Shown piece after piece: positions 59,313 through 64,000 of a stretch of DNA of 64,000 bases. How positions within the stretch are numbered: the first letter of the stretch is position 1; every line of letters begins with the position of its first letter. The DNA is from Schistocephalus solidus. Taxonomy: Eukaryota > Platyhelminthes > Cestoda > Diphyllobothriidea > Diphyllobothriidae. The stretch is taken from positions 186,001-250,000 of the forward strand of contig WEDG01004114.1 of the NCBI GenBank assembly GCA_017591395.1. Direction: 5' to 3'. The translations under genes and the position numbers were made by a program. A model generated the notes under the pieces. That model worked only from the letters and a program-made list of their open reading frames with translations, was not told where the DNA came from and ran no database searches.

Positions 59313-62300
59313 GGTAGAGCCTGACCCGAAAGGGGGGACAAAGTTCAAACGAGCCCACAAGTGCGCAGCCCCGGAGATGTCTAAGGTAGTCAGCAGCGGA
59401 CGGGCAGGTCAAAGTTCGTGCGCCCATCACAACTATACTACGAAACAAGCGGTAGGGCTGAATAACTCAAGACCACCAGGAGTAGCAACCGCAATACTGA
59501 TGCTGGGAGCGAGAAGGCCTTCGAAACCTCAGTGCAAATATAATTTGGTCCATGAACTCGTCCCCTCTCCTTCTTCATCTACATTGGGAGATGCTGAACG
59601 CAATAGGATATCTGGGCCTCGAATCTTTAGTCATATGAACATAAAATTCAAGAACAATGTGATGTATGTCTCAGATAAATTATTATAAAATTATGAGAGA
59701 TCAGCCATTGTCCAGGAACGAAATTTCAGTGCTCTGAGAATGTTCTTTTTTACTAGGATGTCTCATCCACATGCATAGAAATTAATTAACACTATTTATA
59801 AGAGTTGGACTGTTGTTTGCACGTTCAATTCCTCATCTTGAAAGGAAGTCATGATGTAGCCGGAAGTTTTAACGCTTGCATTTCCGAGTGTACCGCGGTG
59901 TTAATGGTTGAATCCGCTCTCGGTAAGACATATTCACACGTATCTTTACTTGACTGATGCTTGGCACATCCAGTCATCTATCTTAACTGGTGTAACCCGG
60001 AGTTCCTTTCAACGGCAAATAATCGATGCACAAATTTGCTGCATGCTAGAGGGACAGTTGCATCAGATTACAACAATCATTCATTTTTCTTCTTCTGTCC
60101 TTTAAAATTGAATCCTGAAGGAGCAAACAGATTTGCATTTCAGATGATGGTGGAGTTTATAGTGGACCTTCCACCTTTTATGCATTACCAGTCCAACTTC
60201 ACTTCTAGGTGGTTAAAAAAAATTGTAGACAATTACTTCTTTCTTATTGTGAACCAAAAAAAAAAAGAATAAGGCACACGTTCTGCATTAAGAACATTAT
60301 ATGCCTGAATTTTCGAATTCTCTTTCAAACCGAGCTGAAAAAGAACCTTATAAAGCTCTTTTTCCAGTAACCGCCTCCTCGCTCTGTCTAGTGGCATCAA
60401 GTGAGATAGACAGCATCATCTGCGTGCACCCAGAATGCCGATCTTTAATTGTCACAGTAGACAACGAGGCTTTGACAACGAAATTACAGACTTTTGGATT
60501 AACATCCAGTGCTCCATTGGGTTCATCATTAGGCCTGTTAATTAAAAACATAAGGAGTCAGGCATGTAAATTTTTCATACCTTTATAAAGTCTTTAATTT
60601 TCAAATGAACGCCGGCTTTCAAGATGAATAAATACAATGCATTTAGGGTTTTCGACTCCCACTAACACTAATCAAATGTTCCTGTTTCATCATTAGACAC
60701 TCCTTTTGACTAGAAAGCAGGGTAAGTGATTGTTCCGATTCAAACTGATAATTATCAACGAAACATGTACCAATACATAAAACATGAACGATTTAACGTC
60801 AACGAATTAAATTCAAAAATATTCATCGATCTGTCAAAAGAAATCCCTACCAACAAATTGTACTGTGCGGTCTTGTTACACGGCGTCAATACGCTCAGGA
60901 AATCTTGGTAACGAAAGGAAAAACATATCTAAGAATCGGAGATAGGTCTTTATGAGTGCGTCTAACAGGTTTATCAGACTGATTTTATACTATGGCTGGA
61001 ACATAATTTTAAATCAGTGGACTCAAAACTGCACATAGATTTACATGGTCCAATCGATTACAGTTCCGTGACAAGATATTATTGCAGAGTTATGTTCTGG
61101 AAGTAAGTACGCTATACTTCAACCTACTAAAAGAGTGAAGGAGGGCTCACGTACGGACAATTATCAGTACTCGCAATTTGAGGTTATGCCGCAACATGGA
61201 AGTGCACTGGCAAATGTCTTGTAGTAAATGACTTTGGGGGTAGGAAATGGATGCACAAAGACCTTACTTTTTTACACCACGCTCAATTCATGCTGGTAGG
61301 TCAAAGTTGCAAAAAAGCTCATTATTTAGAATATCGTCCTCTCATCTGGTCCCACACTTAAAAATATGATAAGCACAATCCTTCTTTAAACAAATTTTGG
61401 CCCTATAATATAAACAAGCGATTCGTGTACCCTTTTCCGCTGCACTCTCGTCCCTCTGTGGAAAATTCAAAACTGTCCTCACAATGAAAGGTTCATCCGA
61501 CTGCCAAATTTACCGAAGCAAGTTTCGTAAATATTGTGGAAACACTGCTCACATTTTAACATAAATATTAGAATATAAATTATAAAAATGTATGATTTGG
61601 TTTACTAAACATTCCGTAGATGAAATTGGTATGCATACCTAACTGAAATGTAATGTACTGCTCTTCTTTAAAAAAGTGAAAATATTGTAAATTGCTTGCT
61701 GGATTTGAAGGTCCAAATATCTTGTTTATAGCACAGCTTAATTTATATGAAAATATCTAGTTCTTTATTATTAGTTAATTATATTGTTTTATTTCTTTGC
61801 ATATACTACTTATTATAAGTAGTGCAAGTGGATTTTATCATGGACATTGACAATGTATAAACTACGGGTTCTGAAGCAATTTGTTGTTCACCAAAATGAC
61901 AATAAATTGAAATTAATTTGAACTTTAAAGTTTCCAAGGGAATTCACATTGTGAAAGGTCATTTTTGTACACGAGTGTATATCGTCAGGGTTTCACCAAT
62001 ATGCATTCACATACATCCTTTTGCATTCCAGTGAATTGAAGCATATCCAAGTATTGGCGACTGGCATGGATACTAAGCCAAAAAGTTGCCTGAATTTAGC
62101 AAACAGTTTTATTTATGTACCTTAAACTAGTGCATACTTCAGTAATTCAATCCCAATACCGATAAATCTGTGATAGAATGGGAAATGTATTCCAAATGCG
62201 TGTCATTCCTGTGGTCTAAGGGGAGCCATTGCAACCCCCTCTGTGCAAAATGTGAATGCCAAATACTCATATGATAATAGTAGACGCAACATATGCAGCC

Positions 62301-63455
62301 TAACTTAGCCATATAAAATAGGTACCTATCAAAAATATAATGGTCATAGAGTTCAATTACACGAGTTTTTTGTTAGAAGAACACCTATTGTGGGACTTGC
62401 ATGTTCAAACATATCTGGCCTTATCTTATTAACATTTATAAAGTTTGACCTTGCATGGAGGATAAATAGACATAAAATATAAAATCGGCTAGGGAGAAAA
62501 ACATTCAGGCATCTTCAAAGTCGTTGGAATTACTCGAACTAATTCTTCGCAAACCACAAATTTGTCCTTTTTATATATACTACTTGAAAATAAGCTGATG
62601 TTTACCTTTTTAATAGTGTAAAATTAAGGCAGATGATAATAAAAAATAACAATACCTCGGAATTATAACTCATGAAATCCTAACGAAAATTCTGAAAAAG
62701 GTTTTTTGTTTCGAAAGGACTACTTATATACGGCTGGATTAAGAATTATCCTGGGGCCTAATCCCAAGACATTTCGTTCCCTGTAGGATGCCTGCTTTTT
62801 AACCAGTGCCCTTTAGGCTGCCTGTAAAAACTATAATCTTAAACATGGACTGCTAATTTAGCATGAATTTGACTCATTAATTTTATTATTATCTTTATTG
62901 TACTCACTTTGAACCAAATAATGTTTTCTTAAAATTTAATACTTAGCGATAATGTATCTGGCAGTTTTTAAAAAGCTTCTTAATATGAAATTTTTTTGAG
63001 ATCCTTAAATGGCCGTTCATAAAGCATCGTATCTCTCCAGTTATTACTGCTGTTTTATTAGTATGCAAAATGGTCCATATACGATGATAAAAGGGTATCA
63101 GCGCTATGCAAAACCTTCCTCTTCGCGTAAAGAAATATTTGATGGTCTTTGGACGGCAAGCATGTAGCATTTCTTTTGTAAACCCTAAATGCCAGTGTTA
63201 ATATAATCCTTGGTCAAAATTATTCCGCCATGGCAAGTATTTTTTTAAAATTGAAAGATACTATAACATTAAGTGCACATTTTGGTTAAAACCCTTAATA
63301 AAAGAATACGCACAAGAGTTACTAGTTAGATCCATGTTTTCTAAAATATATTAGTATTTTTTAGCCTATCAAAAATCAAAAAGAAGAAATTATTTCTGCT
63401 TTTCGTTCCATTGCTAGAGCTTTCACCATCTATAGCTGTGAAGTTGAGAGTACTA
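59313..63455. other. AT-rich region, nothing recognised
   Basis: Frames of 60-103 codons at 59209-59688, 59961-60272 and 60301-60588 lack motifs or convincing splice boundaries. No RNA or mobile element recognised between 60.6 and 63.4 kb. Confidence 0.35.
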
Positions 63456-64000
63456 GGAATGGTTTGACGACAATGACGCCAACATCAGCAACTTACTCGC
63501 GGAGAAGAATAGACTTCACAAAGCCTACATGGACCTTCGGACTGATGCCACCAAAACAGCCTTTTTCAGATGCCGGCGCCTTGTACAACAACGGATGTGG
63601 GAGATGCAGGATGCCTGGATGAACCGAAAGGCTGAGGAAATCCTGGGGTATGCGGACCGCAATGAAATGAAAAACCTTTTTCAAAGCCATCAAGGCCATC
63701 TACGGCCCGTGTATCAAGGGGTCCGCACCACTGCTCAGCTCTGACGGCACAACACTGCTGACAGAGAAATCGCAAATTCTGAAGCGCTGGGCCGAGCACT
63801 TCAGAAATGTCCTTAACTGTTCATCAGCCATCTCCGATGCTGCCATTGACCGGCTCCCTCAAGTGGACACGAACAATGACCTGGATCTGCCGCCTTCCCT
63901 ACCAGAAACCATCCGGGCCGTGCAGCAGATTTCCAGCGGTAAAGCACCGGGATCCGATGCAATCCCACCGGAAGTCTACAAGCACGGTGGGCCCCGGCTG
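63456..64000 (+). pseudogene. LINE fragment: linker and start of reverse transcriptase
   Basis: From EWFDDNDANISNLLAEKNRL through AYMDLRTDATKTAFF and QRMWEMQDAWMNRKAEEIL, the same region as 58320-58490 but another copy. A one-base insertion near 63680 shifts the frame; it resumes with LLSSDGTTLLTEKSQILKRW and ends in SSGKAPGSDAIPPEVYKHGG, the first conserved reverse-transcriptase block, before running off the window. 5'-truncated, with overlap to the 58-kb copy, so it is a separate insertion. An AP-endonuclease LINE; the rest of the reverse transcriptase is expected beyond 64000. Confidence 0.92.

Noticed and set aside
60301..60588. 95-codon plus-strand frame (and its 67-codon antisense partner)
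   Set aside because: Open on both strands with no recognisable domain or splice sites; not enough to call a gene.

Overview
The window looks like nuclear DNA of a parasitic flatworm, most likely a diphyllobothriidean tapeworm. It is AT-rich and gene-poor, with long TA and ACT microsatellites, Penelope-like and LINE retroelement relics, and a single multi-exon receptor gene with a divergent flatworm-style transmembrane 7. The taxonomic call rests on protein-level resemblance recognised by eye, not on a search.

Layout. 1-2.6 kb: N-terminal piece of a Penelope-like element (PLE) cut by one of two copies of a ~370-bp interspersed repeat. 2.6-7.4 kb: mostly unassigned, with an inverted repeat of TTAGGG-like sequence. 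7.4-8.7 kb: ~353-bp tandem array. 13.8-15.3 kb: minus-strand PLE relic with reverse transcriptase and GIY-YIG domains. 16.6-21 kb: several tRNA-derived SINEs and a foldback. 23.2-24.8 kb: decayed LINE reverse transcriptase. 25.2-27 kb: a repeat copy and SINEs. 30.67 kb: one candidate exon of an unknown gene. 34.6-37.1 kb: two PLE copies, one framed by 217-bp inverted repeats. 40.0-46.7 kb: a three-exon class A GPCR, the only gene I can support with confidence. 47-54 kb: largely unassigned. 55-59.3 kb: nested repeats, SINEs, a LINE endonuclease fragment and a second 353-bp array. 63.45-64 kb: a LINE reverse-transcriptase fragment running off the window.

The main finding is a set of type I hammerhead self-cleaving ribozyme motifs in three unrelated repeat contexts: (A) minus strand of every 353-bp tandem unit (three units near 8 kb, two near 59 kb); (B) both inverted terminal repeats of the PLE at 35.7-37.0 kb; (C) the body of a tRNA-headed SINE (about seven copies, mostly decayed; the best core is at 20.75 kb). 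In A and the best C copy, stem III is a self-complementary 8-mer with no loop, a feature expected to favour dimeric ribozymes. The SINE resembles in plan the schistosome Sm-alpha element (pol III promoter plus hammerhead), and the PLE case fits the known association of hammerheads with PLE terminal repeats. The three together in one 64-kb locus suggest that self-cleaving RNA is a recurrent module of this genome's mobile elements. All ribozyme calls come from manual base-pairing and have not been folded or tested.
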